Assembly (NCBI RefSeq): GCF_029870285.1
Contig: NZ_JACSYA010000010.1
Coordinates: 62,001 to 126,000, forward strand
Length of the DNA: 64,000 nucleotides
Direction: 5' to 3'
Source of the DNA: Delftia sp. PS-11
Lineage (GTDB): Bacteria > Pseudomonadota > Gammaproteobacteria > Burkholderiales > Burkholderiaceae_C
Part shown: piece by piece, positions 41,490 to 50,165 of the stretch
How the letters are laid out: the number at the start of each line of letters is the position of its first letter
Numbering within the stretch: the stretch's first letter is position 1
Program-made: the position numbers and the translations under genes
The notes under the pieces: generated by a model
What the model saw: only the letters and a program-made list of their open reading frames with translations
The model's database searches: none
What the model was told of the DNA's origin: nothing

Positions 41490-44400
41490 TCAGGCGGACT
41501 GGGTGCTCCAGCGCGCCATCAGGGCTTGCCACTGGGTGCGGGCCGCCGCCAGGTGGCGCTCCTTGACATGGCCATAGCCCCGGATGCCTTCGGGGATGCT
41601 GGCGATTTCCACGGCCAGCGCCAGGCGCTCGGGCGTCAGTGCAGGCAACAGGCCCTCGATGCACTGGCGGTACTCCTGGATCAGGGCCCGCTCGGTACGC
41701 CGCTCCTCGGTGCGGCCGAAGGGATCCAGCGCCGTGCCGCGCAGGCCCTTCATCTTGGCCAGCACCTGCATGGCTTTGTGCATCCAGGGGCCGTAGGCCT
41801 TCTTGACCAGATGGCCCTGCTCATCCTTGTTCGCCGAGGACGGCGGCGCCAGATGGTGGACGACGCGGTAGTCGCCCTCGAACATGTCCTGCAGGCGCCG
41901 GGTGAAGGCCGGGTCCGTGTGCAGGCGCGCGACCTCGTACTCGTCCTTGTAGGCCATGAGCTTGAACAGGTAGCGCGCCACGGCCTGCGACAGGCGCGTG
42001 CCCTGACCCAGAGCGCGCTCGGCGGCCTCGACCTTCCCGACAAACGCCTGGTATTGGGCTGCATAGGCAGCGTCCTGGTAGCCCGTGAGGAACTCCACGC
42101 GCCTGGCCACCATCTCGGCCAGCGAGGGCTGCTTGACGATCTGAATGACCTGGGCTGTCTGGAACAGCGCGCGCACAGCGGCCAGGTCATGGGCGCAGCG
42201 CCGTCCCCATTCAAAGGCGGCCTTGTTGTTGTCGGCCTGCACGCCGTTGAGTTCGATGGCCCGCATCAGCGCGGCATGCGACAGCGGCACGCGGCCCTTT
42301 TGCCAGGCGTAGCCCAGAATCAGCGGATTGGTGTAGATGCTGTCGCCCAGCAGTTGCACGGCCACCTGCTCGGCATCGAAGCTGCCCAGCAATTGAGGCC
42401 CCACGGCCTGCACCAGCGCCTGGGCGCAGCGGTCATTGGGCGCCTGCCAGTCGGGGTTGCCCACGAAGGCGGCGGTCGGCGAGCCATGGGTGTTGAGCGC
42501 CACGAAGGTGCGGCCCGGCTGCATCACGGCCATGGTGGTGGGCGTGGCCGCGACGATGGGGTCGCAGCCGATGACCAGGTCGGCCTTGGCAGTGTCCACC
42601 TTGGTGGTGTAGATGGCATCGGGGCGGTTGGCGATCTGGATGTGGCTCCAGGTCGAGCCGCCCTTTTGCGCCAGCCCGGCTGCGTCCTGGGTGATCACGC
42701 CCTTGCCTTCGAGGTGGGCGGCCATGCCCAGCAGCGAGCCAATGGTGATCACGCCCGTGCCGCCGACGCCGGCCACCACGATGCCCCAGGCCTGCTCGGC
42801 CACGGGCAGCACGGGATCGGGGATATGGGGCAGCACCGACAGATCGCCCTTCTTTTCCTTCCTGGGCTTCTTGAGCTGGCCGCCCTCGACCGTGACGAAG
42901 CTGGGGCAAAAGCCCTTGACGCAGGAGTAGTCCTTGTTGCAGGTGTTCTGGTTGATGCGGCGCTTGCGGCCGAACTCGGTCTCCACGGGCTCGACCGACA
43001 GGCAGTTGGACTGCACGGAGCAGTCGCCGCAGCCTTCGCAGACCAGCTCGTTGATGACCACGGTCTTGTCGGGCGTGGCCATGGTGCCGCGCTTGCGGCG
43101 GCGGCGCTTTTCGGTGGCGCAGGTCTGGTCGTAGATGATGGCCGTGCAGCCCTTGATTTCGCGGAACTCGCGCTGGATGCGGTCGAGTTCGTCGCGGTGG
43201 TGCACGGTCACGCCTTTTGCCAGCGGCGCGCCGTCGTACTTGGCAGGCTCGTCGGTGACGATGACCAGCCGGACCACACCCTCGGACTGGAGGCTGTTCA
43301 TGATCTGCAGCACGGAGTGGCCCTCGGGGCGCTCGCCCACGCGCTGGCCGCCGGTCATGGCGACCGCGTCGTTGTACAGCAGCTTGTAGGTGATGTTGAC
43401 GCCCGCCGCGATGCTCTGGCGGATGGCCAGCAGGCCGCTGTGGAAGTAAGTGCCGTCGCCCAGGTTGGCGAAAACATGGGCGTCCTTGGTGAACGGCGCC
43501 TGCCCCACCCAGGTCACGCCCTCGCCGCCCATCTGTGTGAAGGTGCTGGTGGAGCGGTCCATCCAGACCGTCATGTAGTGGCAGCCGATGCCGGCCACGG
43601 CGCGGCTGCCCTCAGGCACGCGGGTGCTGGTGTTGTGCGGACAGCCGCTGCAAAACCATGGCACGCGGTCGCCCGTGGACTGCTCCTTCGCGGTCTTGAG
43701 CGCGGCTTCGCGCGCGTCCAGCACCGCGATGCGCTCGTGCATGCGCCGCTCGATGTGCTCAGGCACGCCCAGCTTGGTCAGGCGCTGGGCGATGGCGCGC
43801 GCGATGATGGCGGGCGTCAGGTCGGCGTTGGGGCGCAGCAGCCAGTCCTGGCTGGGGTTGGGCACGGACCACTCGCCGCCGTGCTCGTCCGAGAACTTGC
43901 CGACCACATTGGGCCGCACATCAGAGCGCCAGTTGTACAGCTCTTCCTTGATCTGGTACTCGATGACCTGGCGCTTTTCCTCAACGACCAGGATTTCCTG
44001 CAGCCCGCGCGCGAAGTCGCGCGTGATCGTGGCCTCCAGCGGCCAGACCACGTTGACCTTGTGCACGCGGATGCCCAGCTGGCGGCAGGTGTCGTCGTCC
44101 AGGCCCAGGTCGGCCAGCGCCTGGCGCATGTCGTTGTAGGCCTTGCCGCTGGCGATCAGGCCGAAACGGTCGTCGGGACCGGCAATGACGTTGTGGTTGA
44201 GCCGGTTGGCGCGCACATAGGCCAGGGCGGCATACCACTTGTAGTTCATCAGCCGCTGCTCCTGCTCCAGCGGCGCATCGGGCCAGCGGATATGCAGGCC
44301 GCCGGGCGGCATCTGAAAGTCCTCGGGCAGGACAATATTGACGCGGTCAGGGTCCACCGAGATGCTGGCAGAGGATTCGACCACCTCCTGGATGGTCTTC

Positions 44401-45029
44401 ATGCCCGACCACAGCCCCGAAAAGCGGCTCATGGCAAAGGCGTGCAGGCCCATGTCCAGAATGTCCTGCACGCTGCTGGGAAAGAACACCGGCGTGCCGC
44501 AGGCCTTGAAGATATGGTCGCTCTGGTGGGCGGCCGTGCTGCTCTTGCTGATGTGGTCGTCGCCTGCCAGCGCGATCACGCCGCCATGCTTTGCCGTGCC
44601 GGCCATGTTAGCGTGCTTGAACACGTCCGAGCAGCGGTCCACGCCCGGCCCCTTGCCGTACCACAGGCCGAAAACGCCGTCGAATTTGCGGGCCTCGGGG
44701 TACAGGTCCAGCTGCTGCGTGCCCCAGACGGCTGTGGCGCCCAGCTCCTCATTGACGCCGGGCTGGAAGACCACATGGTTGGCCTCCAGGTGCTTTTTCG
44801 CGGCCCATAGTGCCTGGTCATAGCCGCCCAGGGGAGAGCCCCGGTAGCCGCTGATGAAGCCGGCGGTGTTCAGGCCGGCAGCGGCATCGCGCTGGCGCTG
44901 CAGCATGGGCAGCCGCACCAGGGCCTGGACCCCGCTCATGAACGCGCGGCCATGCTGCAGGGCGTATTTGTCGTCGAGAGTGACCGTCTCCAGGGCGCGG
45001 CGCACATCGTCGGGCAGGGGGGCATTCAT
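41490..45029 (-). CDS. Indolepyruvate ferredoxin oxidoreductase, fused IorA-IorB
   Basis: A 1179-residue fused 2-oxoacid:acceptor oxidoreductase that converts aryl pyruvates to aryl-acetyl-CoA in aromatic amino acid breakdown. The N-terminal third binds thiamine pyrophosphate and contains GYRGSPLGGYDQALW. A middle region holds the second TPP part (LGDGTYFHSGLLAIRQSI) and a cysteine block for Fe-S clusters: CEGCGDCSVQSNCLSVEP and NTCNKDYSCVKGFCPSF. The C-terminal gamma-like part (GVGGTGVITIGSLLGMAAHLEGKG) binds the acceptor side. The fused form is usual in aerobic proteobacteria. GGAGACA precedes ATG. The divergent Lrp/AsnC gene is its probable regulator. Confidence 0.93.
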   Translation of the reverse strand: MNAPLPDDVRRALETVTLDDKYALQHGRAFMSGVQALVRLPMLQRQRDAAAGLNTAGFISGYRGSPLGGYDQALWAAKKHLEANHVVFQPGVNEELGATAVWGTQQLDLYPEARKFDGVFGLWYGKGPGVDRCSDVFKHANMAGTAKHGGVIALAGDDHISKSSTAAHQSDHIFKACGTPVFFPSSVQDILDMGLHAFAMSRFSGLWSGMKTIQEVVESSASISVDPDRVNIVLPEDFQMPPGGLHIRWPDAPLEQEQRLMNYKWYAALAYVRANRLNHNVIAGPDDRFGLIASGKAYNDMRQALADLGLDDDTCRQLGIRVHKVNVVWPLEATITRDFARGLQEILVVEEKRQVIEYQIKEELYNWRSDVRPNVVGKFSDEHGGEWSVPNPSQDWLLRPNADLTPAIIARAIAQRLTKLGVPEHIERRMHERIAVLDAREAALKTAKEQSTGDRVPWFCSGCPHNTSTRVPEGSRAVAGIGCHYMTVWMDRSTSTFTQMGGEGVTWVGQAPFTKDAHVFANLGDGTYFHSGLLAIRQSIAAGVNITYKLLYNDAVAMTGGQRVGERPEGHSVLQIMNSLQSEGVVRLVIVTDEPAKYDGAPLAKGVTVHHRDELDRIQREFREIKGCTAIIYDQTCATEKRRRRKRGTMATPDKTVVINELVCEGCGDCSVQSNCLSVEPVETEFGRKRRINQNTCNKDYSCVKGFCPSFVTVEGGQLKKPRKEKKGDLSVLPHIPDPVLPVAEQAWGIVVAGVGGTGVITIGSLLGMAAHLEGKGVITQDAAGLAQKGGSTWSHIQIANRPDAIYTTKVDTAKADLVIGCDPIVAATPTTMAVMQPGRTFVALNTHGSPTAAFVGNPDWQAPNDRCAQALVQAVGPQLLGSFDAEQVAVQLLGDSIYTNPLILGYAWQKGRVPLSHAALMRAIELNGVQADNNKAAFEWGRRCAHDLAAVRALFQTAQVIQIVKQPSLAEMVARRVEFLTGYQDAAYAAQYQAFVGKVEAAERALGQGTRLSQAVARYLFKLMAYKDEYEVARLHTDPAFTRRLQDMFEGDYRVVHHLAPPSSANKDEQGHLVKKAYGPWMHKAMQVLAKMKGLRGTALDPFGRTEERRTERALIQEYRQCIEGLLPALTPERLALAVEIASIPEGIRGYGHVKERHLAAARTQWQALMARWSTQSA

Positions 45030-45183
45030 GGCTTGTCTCCATCAGTGGTCGGTGCCATGTCATGTCTTGCCCGGAACGGAAAAGAGGCATGCGCAGCACT
45101 CGTTGTTGCAACCAAATCGCCTTTTTTCAGTGTATTAGCGCTGGCCTGATAGGTCTTTGCTTTCTTTGCGCCATTTAAGCTAA

Positions 45184-45194
45184 TCTTGGCAAGA
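45184..45194. promoter_or_regulatory. Possible Lrp/AsnC operator between iorAB and the regulator gene
   Basis: TCTTGGCAAGA is a perfect 5+1+5 palindrome in the AT-rich space between the two divergent genes, 24 bp before the regulator's GTG start. Lrp/AsnC proteins bind short palindromes with AT-rich flanks, often in front of their own gene. Inference only. Confidence 0.4.
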
Positions 45195-45217
45195 ATCTTT
45201 CTCAAAAATGGTGATTT

Positions 45218-45733
45218 GTGGAAACTTTGGACAAATTCGACATTGCCATCCTTGCCCACCTGCAGGCCGATGCGCGCCTGACCAATGCCGAGCTGGCCCA
45301 GCGCGTGGGCCTGTCGGCAGCGCCCTGCTGGCGGCGCGTGCGCGCGCTGGAGGAGGCGGGCTTCATCCGTGGCTACCACGCCGACATTGACCGCCACAAG
45401 ATCGGCCTGGGCGTGCTGGCCTTCGTGCGCCTGGATGCCGTGCGCACGGCCGGCACGCTGACGCTGGAGATGGAGGACGCCATCCGCAAGCTGCCCGAGG
45501 TCGTGACCTGCCACTACATCAGTGGCACAGGCACCTTCGAGCTGCAGGTGGTGGCGCGCGACCTTGACAGCTTTGCGCTGTTTGCGCGCAACACCCTGCT
45601 GAACCTGCCCAATGTGAAGGACATGCAGACCAGCTTTTCGCTGGGCGAGATCAAGTCCAGCCATGCACTGCCCCTGTCCCACCTGGGCGCCATGGCCGGC
45701 CAGGGGGTGCCCGGGCAGGGCTCCAAGCCCTGA
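45218..45733 (+). CDS. Lrp/AsnC-family transcriptional regulator
   Basis: 171 residues with a GTG start (METLDKFDIAILAHLQADARLTNAELAQRVGLSAAPCWRRVRALEEAGFIRGY). The helix-turn-helix is followed by the RAM effector domain (VLAFVRLDAVRTAGTLTLEMEDAI, VVTCHYISGTGTFELQVVARDLDSF). An unusual 20-residue Gly/Pro tail follows the RAM domain. It is divergent from the fused indolepyruvate oxidoreductase; such paired Lrp-type regulators commonly respond to an amino acid and control the neighbouring catabolic gene. Confidence 0.92.
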   Translation: METLDKFDIAILAHLQADARLTNAELAQRVGLSAAPCWRRVRALEEAGFIRGYHADIDRHKIGLGVLAFVRLDAVRTAGTLTLEMEDAIRKLPEVVTCHYISGTGTFELQVVARDLDSFALFARNTLLNLPNVKDMQTSFSLGEIKSSHALPLSHLGAMAGQGVPGQGSKP

Positions 45734-45871
45734 CGCCGCGTCGCGCAGCCGCGACAGCAAAGCTCCTGAAAAAGGAGCACCAGACTACCGCCCGACAATG
45801 ATTGAAAAGGTATTGGCGGGGTATTACCCATCGCTGGCACAGACCCGCATTTGGACAGAGAATCAGGGCAC

Positions 45872-47614
45872 ATGGCCGCAGAACAACCTTCCAACAGCAC
45901 CCCACCGCCCTCTCCTGCAAGCGACACGCCAGCCTCGGGCATGGGTGCGCCCGGCACATTGATCGAAGACCCGTCCGGCATGACGGACGCCGACAGAGCC
46001 GGCGCCGAGGCGGAGGGCAAGAAGGCCGCGCAGGCCCAGCAAGGCGTCTGGGCGCCTTTGTCCGGTCCCACCTTCCGCATGCTGTGGCTGATCTGGATGA
46101 CGGCCAACACCTGCATGTGGATGAACGATGTGGCAGCCGCATGGCTCATGACATCGCTGACCACCTCGCCCGTGCTGGTGGCCCTGGTGCAGTCGGCCTC
46201 CACGCTGCCCGTGTTCCTGCTGGGCCTGCCCAGCGGCGCGCTGGCCGACATCCTGGACCGGCGCCGCTATTTCATCGTCACCCAGTTCTGGGTGGCGGCC
46301 GTGGCCCTGGTGCTGTGCCTGTTCGTGCTGTCGGGCTACATGACGGCCCACTGGCTGCTGGTGCTGACCTTTGCCAACGGCATCGGCCTGGCCATGCGCT
46401 GGCCCGTGTTCTCGGCGCTGATCCCCGAACTCGTGCCCAAGCACCATCTGCCCTCGGCCATGGCGCTCAATGCCGTGGCCATGAACGCATCGCGCATCAT
46501 CGGCCCGCTGGTGGCCGGCGCCATCATCGCCAGCCTGGGCAGCGCCTGGGTGTTCGTGCTCAATGCCGTGCTGTCCATCATTTCGGGCGTGGTGCTGATC
46601 CGCTGGAAGCGGCGGCACATCGCCAATCCGCTGGGCCGCGAGCGCCTGCCCTCGGCCATGCGCGTGGGCCTGCAGTTCGTGCGCGAGTCGCCGCGCATGC
46701 ATGCGGTGCTGGCGCGCACGGTGAGTTTTTTCCTGCAGTGCACGGCCGTCATGGCCCTGCTGCCCCTGGTGGCCCAGCGCCTGCATGGTCCGGCCGACAA
46801 CGGCGGCGGCGCCGAAACCTTCACACTGCTGCTGGCCTCCATGGGCACGGGCGCCATCGTGGGCGCCATGTTCCTGCCACGGCTGCGCCAGGCGCTGCCC
46901 AAGGAAAAGCTGGTGCGCTCGGGCTCGGCCGTGCACGCGCTGGCCACGCTGGCCGTGGCCATGGCGCCCAATGTCTACATGGCGGTGCCCGCCATGATGC
47001 TGGCGGGCATGGCGCTGATCTCCACGGCCAACGTCCTGGGCGTGTCGGCCCAGATGGCCCTGCCCAACTGGGTGCGCGCGCGTGGCATGTCCATCTACCA
47101 GATGTCCATCATGGGCGGCACGGCAGCGGGCGCTGCGCTCTGGGGCCAGGTGGCCAGCATGGTGGGCGTGCGCGGCAGCCTGATGGTGGCGGCCGCCAGC
47201 GGCGTGACCTGCATGCTGCTGGTGCAGCGCCTGGTGCGTGACCGCCAGATCGAGGAGGACCTCAGCCCCTCCAAGGCTTTCAAGCGTCCCCAGGTCGACA
47301 TCCCGCCCGAGGCCGGCCGCGTGGTGGTGACCATCGAATACGAGATCGACCCGGCCCAGGCCGAGGGCTTTCGCGCGCTTATGCAGGAAAGCCGGCGCAG
47401 CCGCATGCGCCAGGGCGCGCTGGCATGGAGCCTGCTGCACAGCATGGGCCACCCCGAGCGCTATGTGGAGCAGATCGTGGACGAATCCTGGACCGAACAC
47501 CTGCGCCGCTTCGACCGCGTCACCGCCGCCGATGTTGCCCTGCGCGACCGCAAGCTGGCCTACCACCAGGGCAAGGAGCCGCCACGCGTCACGAGGTACT
47601 TTGATACCCCCTGA
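45872..47614 (+). CDS. MFS transporter with C-terminal monooxygenase-like domain (MFS_3 family)
   Basis: 580 residues. After a hydrophilic N-terminus of about 60 residues come twelve membrane helices of the major facilitator type (EntS-like); the loop LPSGALADILDRRRYF is the motif A equivalent. A C-terminal soluble domain of about 100 residues (VVVTIEYEIDPAQAEGFRALMQESRRSRMRQGALAWSLLHS) has the ferredoxin-like pattern of antibiotic-biosynthesis-monooxygenase modules; this fusion is typical of the DUF894/MFS_3 family. Exporter of unknown substrate. ATG 45872 is chosen over an upstream TTG. The stop codon is the TGA of CCCCCTGAG that opens repeat copy B. Confidence 0.9.
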   Translation: MAAEQPSNSTPPPSPASDTPASGMGAPGTLIEDPSGMTDADRAGAEAEGKKAAQAQQGVWAPLSGPTFRMLWLIWMTANTCMWMNDVAAAWLMTSLTTSPVLVALVQSASTLPVFLLGLPSGALADILDRRRYFIVTQFWVAAVALVLCLFVLSGYMTAHWLLVLTFANGIGLAMRWPVFSALIPELVPKHHLPSAMALNAVAMNASRIIGPLVAGAIIASLGSAWVFVLNAVLSIISGVVLIRWKRRHIANPLGRERLPSAMRVGLQFVRESPRMHAVLARTVSFFLQCTAVMALLPLVAQRLHGPADNGGGAETFTLLLASMGTGAIVGAMFLPRLRQALPKEKLVRSGSAVHALATLAVAMAPNVYMAVPAMMLAGMALISTANVLGVSAQMALPNWVRARGMSIYQMSIMGGTAAGAALWGQVASMVGVRGSLMVAAASGVTCMLLVQRLVRDRQIEEDLSPSKAFKRPQVDIPPEAGRVVVTIEYEIDPAQAEGFRALMQESRRSRMRQGALAWSLLHSMGHPERYVEQIVDESWTEHLRRFDRVTAADVALRDRKLAYHQGKEPPRVTRYFDTP

Positions 47615-47706
47615 GCGGCTGCGCCGCTTCCCCCAAGGGGGACGGCGTCCTCGCCGCGAGGCGGCTCTTGCTCGGCGCCCCTGACGCTGGGTTGCGCCAG
47701 AGCGAG
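47607..47706 (+). repeat. Dispersed 3'-end repeat, copy B
   Basis: Begins CCCCCTGAGCGGC, where TGA is the stop of the MFS gene, then GCGGC-TGC-GCCGC (hairpin), TTCCCCC-AA-GGGGGAC (second hairpin), GCGTCCTCGCCGCGAGG, CTTGCTCG and a less conserved tail to CGCCAGAGCGAGG. It is oriented forward with the gene. It lacks the GGGGCGGCGCGGCCGGC block of copies A and C. Confidence 0.8.
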
Positions 47707-47954
47707 GAATGGCGCACAGGGCATGCAGCTGTCACAGCCGGCGCTCCAGCAGACATCGGAAGGGACAGAGTCAAGGCTTCCCCTGTCTGCATCTGGTCAA
47801 TTCCAAACCTTGGCGCAAAGGAAAAAACGGGCACGGCCCAACACCAGAGACACCGAGGAAGGGCCTACGCCGGCCGCGCCGCCCCGTACCGAGGGTGTCG
47901 TCCCCCCCCTCCCGCGAAGCGAGAGGGGGAAGCGGCGTCAGCCGCTCAGGGGGC
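47615..47954. other. Gene-free region between two inverted repeat copies
   Basis: 340 bp between the convergent MFS and mltA genes. It consists of repeat copy B (forward), about 125 bp of ordinary sequence (47707-47830) and repeat copy C (reverse). Convergent transcripts therefore run into each other's repeat. Confidence 0.7.
47831..47954 (-). repeat. Dispersed 3'-end repeat, copy C
   Basis: Read on the minus strand, directly behind the mltA stop codon: CCCCCTGAGCGGC-TGAC-GCCGC, then CCCCCTC...GAGGGGG closing a longer hairpin, GGGACGACACCCTCGG, GGGGCGGCGCGGCCGGC and GGCCCTTCCTCG. The two stems differ in sequence from copies A and B but keep pairing, which suggests selection on RNA structure. 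Confidence 0.8.
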
Positions 47955-49154
47955 TCAGCGCAAGTTCGGTGCCTGGCTGGCCAGAGCGCGCGGCCAGAAG
48001 GCCCACAGGCGCAGGTTCTGCTTGACGCGGCCGGCCAGGTCTCCAGCTTCGGCGCCCCAGCCCATGAAGTAGTCGGCGCGCACGGCGCCAAGGATGGCGC
48101 TGCCTGTGTCCTGGGCAAAGACCAGGCGGTTGAGCGCCACCGTGGGGCCAGGCGTGGACAGCCACACGGGCGTGCCGTAGGGGATGCTCTGGCGGTCCAC
48201 GGCGATGGAGCGGCCAGGCGTCAGTGCCACGCCCTGCGCGCCCTTGGGACCGAACTGCAGGTCCAGTCCTTCGAGCGGCTCCTCGCGGAAGAAGACATAG
48301 CGCGGGTTGCTCCACAGCATTTCATTGACACGGCCCGGGTTGGCACTCACCCAGGCGCTGATGCCTGGCCAGGTGGCATCGCGTATCAGGCCCTGGTCCA
48401 GCAGCCAGCGGCCCACGCTCTTGTAGGGATGGTCGTTGGTGCCCGCGAAGGCCACCCGGATCATGCGCTGCATGCCAGTGGGCTCGGTGATATTGAGCCG
48501 GCCCGAGCCCTGGATGTGCAGCACCAGCGCATCGACGGGATCGCGCAGCCAGGCGATGACCCGCCCCGCCAGGGCGGCCTGGGCCTCGGGCACGGTTTCG
48601 ATCTGCTGGCGCGAGAACCAGGGTTTGCGGCTGCCAAAGCCCGCCCCGGCCGGTATCTTGTACAAAGGCACATTGAAGCCGTCGCCGGGCAGCCGGCGCG
48701 CCTCGAACAGCGGTTCGTAGTAGGCTGTCAGCATGCCGTCGGGACCGCCGCCCAGGGCTTCGATGCGGTAGGGCTGCAGGTTGGCCATCAGCCAGGCGCG
48801 CTGCTCGTCAGCCGTGGCAATGCTCAGCTGGCGCACATCGCGGCACATGCCGGCGAAGACAGTGCTGGGCCGTTCGCAGTTCTTGAGCCAGGCGTTCCAG
48901 GCTTCGTGCAGCGCATCGTTTTGCAGACCGGGCAGCTCGCTCCAGTCGGCGGGAATCCAGCGGCTCTTGGTCGGCATGGTCGGCGCCAGCGGCGGCCGGG
49001 GCGTGCCGGGCGTGCCAGGCGTGGCGCTGCCCCCCTGGGGCTGCAGCTCGGGTACAGGCGACGGGTCATGGACCGGCTTGGTGGTGGTCGTGCAGGCGAC
49101 CAGCGTCCCTACAATCAGCGCCATAGCGGCATGGCGCAGGAGGTGGAAATTCAT
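47955..49154 (-). CDS. mltA: Membrane-bound lytic murein transglycosylase A
   Basis: 399 residues, outer-membrane lipoprotein: signal MALIVGTLVAC with lipidated C21. The enzyme cleaves glycan strands with formation of 1,6-anhydro ends. MltA features: TAYYEPLFEARR, DPVDALVLHIQGSGRL, the family block FAGTNDHPYKSVGRWL, and the C-terminal 3D (double-psi barrel) module with SIAVDRQSIPYGTPVWL and the catalytic Asp region FAQDTGSAILGAVRADYFMGWG. A Pro-rich linker follows the lipid anchor. Its start codon overlaps that of a small ORF on the other strand. The ribosome-binding site is weak. Confidence 0.95.
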   Translation of the reverse strand: MNFHLLRHAAMALIVGTLVACTTTTKPVHDPSPVPELQPQGGSATPGTPGTPRPPLAPTMPTKSRWIPADWSELPGLQNDALHEAWNAWLKNCERPSTVFAGMCRDVRQLSIATADEQRAWLMANLQPYRIEALGGGPDGMLTAYYEPLFEARRLPGDGFNVPLYKIPAGAGFGSRKPWFSRQQIETVPEAQAALAGRVIAWLRDPVDALVLHIQGSGRLNITEPTGMQRMIRVAFAGTNDHPYKSVGRWLLDQGLIRDATWPGISAWVSANPGRVNEMLWSNPRYVFFREEPLEGLDLQFGPKGAQGVALTPGRSIAVDRQSIPYGTPVWLSTPGPTVALNRLVFAQDTGSAILGAVRADYFMGWGAEAGDLAGRVKQNLRLWAFWPRALASQAPNLR

Positions 49155-49305
49155 GGGATTGATTTTGCTCGAAGCACTGCTGGCCTTGGTGATTCTGGCC
49201 GCTATTGTGTGGTGGACCATGTTTTCCGGGCGCCGCAAGGGCGAGTTGCCCGTGGAGACGCAGCGGGATTGCAACAGCACCGGCCGGGACCGCAGCCCGC
49301 CATGA
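49153..49305 (+). CDS. Possible 50-residue single-helix membrane protein
   Basis: ATG at 49153 is preceded by AGGAGGTGG at good spacing, a much stronger ribosome-binding site than that of mltA. The 50 residues begin MGLILLEALLALVILAAIVWW (one membrane helix, residues about 2-22), then SGRRKGELPVETQRD and a polar tail: a clear N-in or N-out single-span layout with basic residues after the helix. The ATG overlaps the mltA start codon on the other strand by two bases (CATG). I recognise no family. Real translation is suggested by the Shine-Dalgarno sequence and the hydrophobic layout, but not proven. Confidence 0.5.
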   Translation: MGLILLEALLALVILAAIVWWTMFSGRRKGELPVETQRDCNSTGRDRSPP

Positions 49306-49452
49306 CCGGACTGCACAGCCGGGCTTCGTCCTACGGACAGGCCCAGTGTGCGCTGATACCGCAATGAATTGCAGGTTTTCCATAATATGCACCTGCAGCG
49401 GGGCGCAGGCTCCGCACGGCGCGACCTCGAAGATTCACAAGGAGAGTTTCCC

Positions 49453-50115
49453 ATGCGCAAGCACATCGTCCTGGCCACGGCCACAGCGGCTGCCCTGTTC
49501 ATCTCAGGCTGCGCGAACATGAGCGATACCCAGCGCCGCACGGCCACTGGTGCCGGCGTCGGCGCCGTGGCAGGGGCTGTGCTCGGCTCGGTCACGGGCG
49601 GCAGGGCAGGCACGGGCGCCGTCATCGGCGCCGGCGTGGGAGCGCTGGGCACCTACATCTGGTCGCAGAACATGGAAAAGCAAAAGCGCGAGATGGAGCA
49701 GGCCACCCAGGGCACCGGCGTGGCCGTGAGCCAGACGGCCGACAACCGGCTCAAGCTCGATATTCCCAGCGACATCTCGTTCGATACCGGCCGCTCGGAC
49801 ATCAAGGGCAACTTCGCCCCCATCCTCGACCGCTTTGCCGAGGGCCTGCGCAACAACCCGCAGGCCGAGGTGCGCATCATCGGCCATACCGACAGCACGG
49901 GCTCGGATGCCATCAACAACCCCCTGTCGCTGGACCGCGCCAACAGCACGCGCAACTACCTGACCATGCGCGGCGTCTCGGGCGCGCGCATCGCCACCGA
50001 GGGCAGGGGCTCGCACCAGCCCGTGGCCTCCAACGACTCGGCCAGCGGCCGTGCCATGAACCGCCGCGTGGAGATCTTCGTCGGCGAGGTGCCGCAAACG
50101 CAGCAGCCGCGCTGA
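49453..50115 (+). CDS. OmpA-family lipoprotein with glycine-zipper domain (YiaD-like)
   Basis: 220 residues. A lipoprotein signal (LFISGC, C20) leads into a glycine-zipper region of about 40 residues (GAGVGAVAGAVLGSVTGGRAG, then VIGAGVGALGTYIW), then a short linker and an OmpA-like peptidoglycan-binding domain: LDIPSDISFDTGRSDIKGN, EVRIIGHTDSTGSDAIN, LSLDRANSTRNYL and RRVEIFV with the Asp and Arg that grip diaminopimelate. It tethers the outer membrane to the cell wall. AGGAGAG precedes ATG. Confidence 0.93.
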   Translation: MRKHIVLATATAAALFISGCANMSDTQRRTATGAGVGAVAGAVLGSVTGGRAGTGAVIGAGVGALGTYIWSQNMEKQKREMEQATQGTGVAVSQTADNRLKLDIPSDISFDTGRSDIKGNFAPILDRFAEGLRNNPQAEVRIIGHTDSTGSDAINNPLSLDRANSTRNYLTMRGVSGARIATEGRGSHQPVASNDSASGRAMNRRVEIFVGEVPQTQQPR

Positions 50116-50165
50116 TCCTGCAGACCATGCCCTATGCTGGCATCCTCTGACAACCGGGAGGTCTT

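Noticed and set aside
41400..44810. Long open frame (over 1100 codons) on the strand opposite the indolepyruvate oxidoreductase
   Set aside because: It is the antisense shadow of a clear 1179-residue enzyme in GC-rich DNA; its translation is His/Gly/Ala-rich with no domain and no ribosome-binding site.
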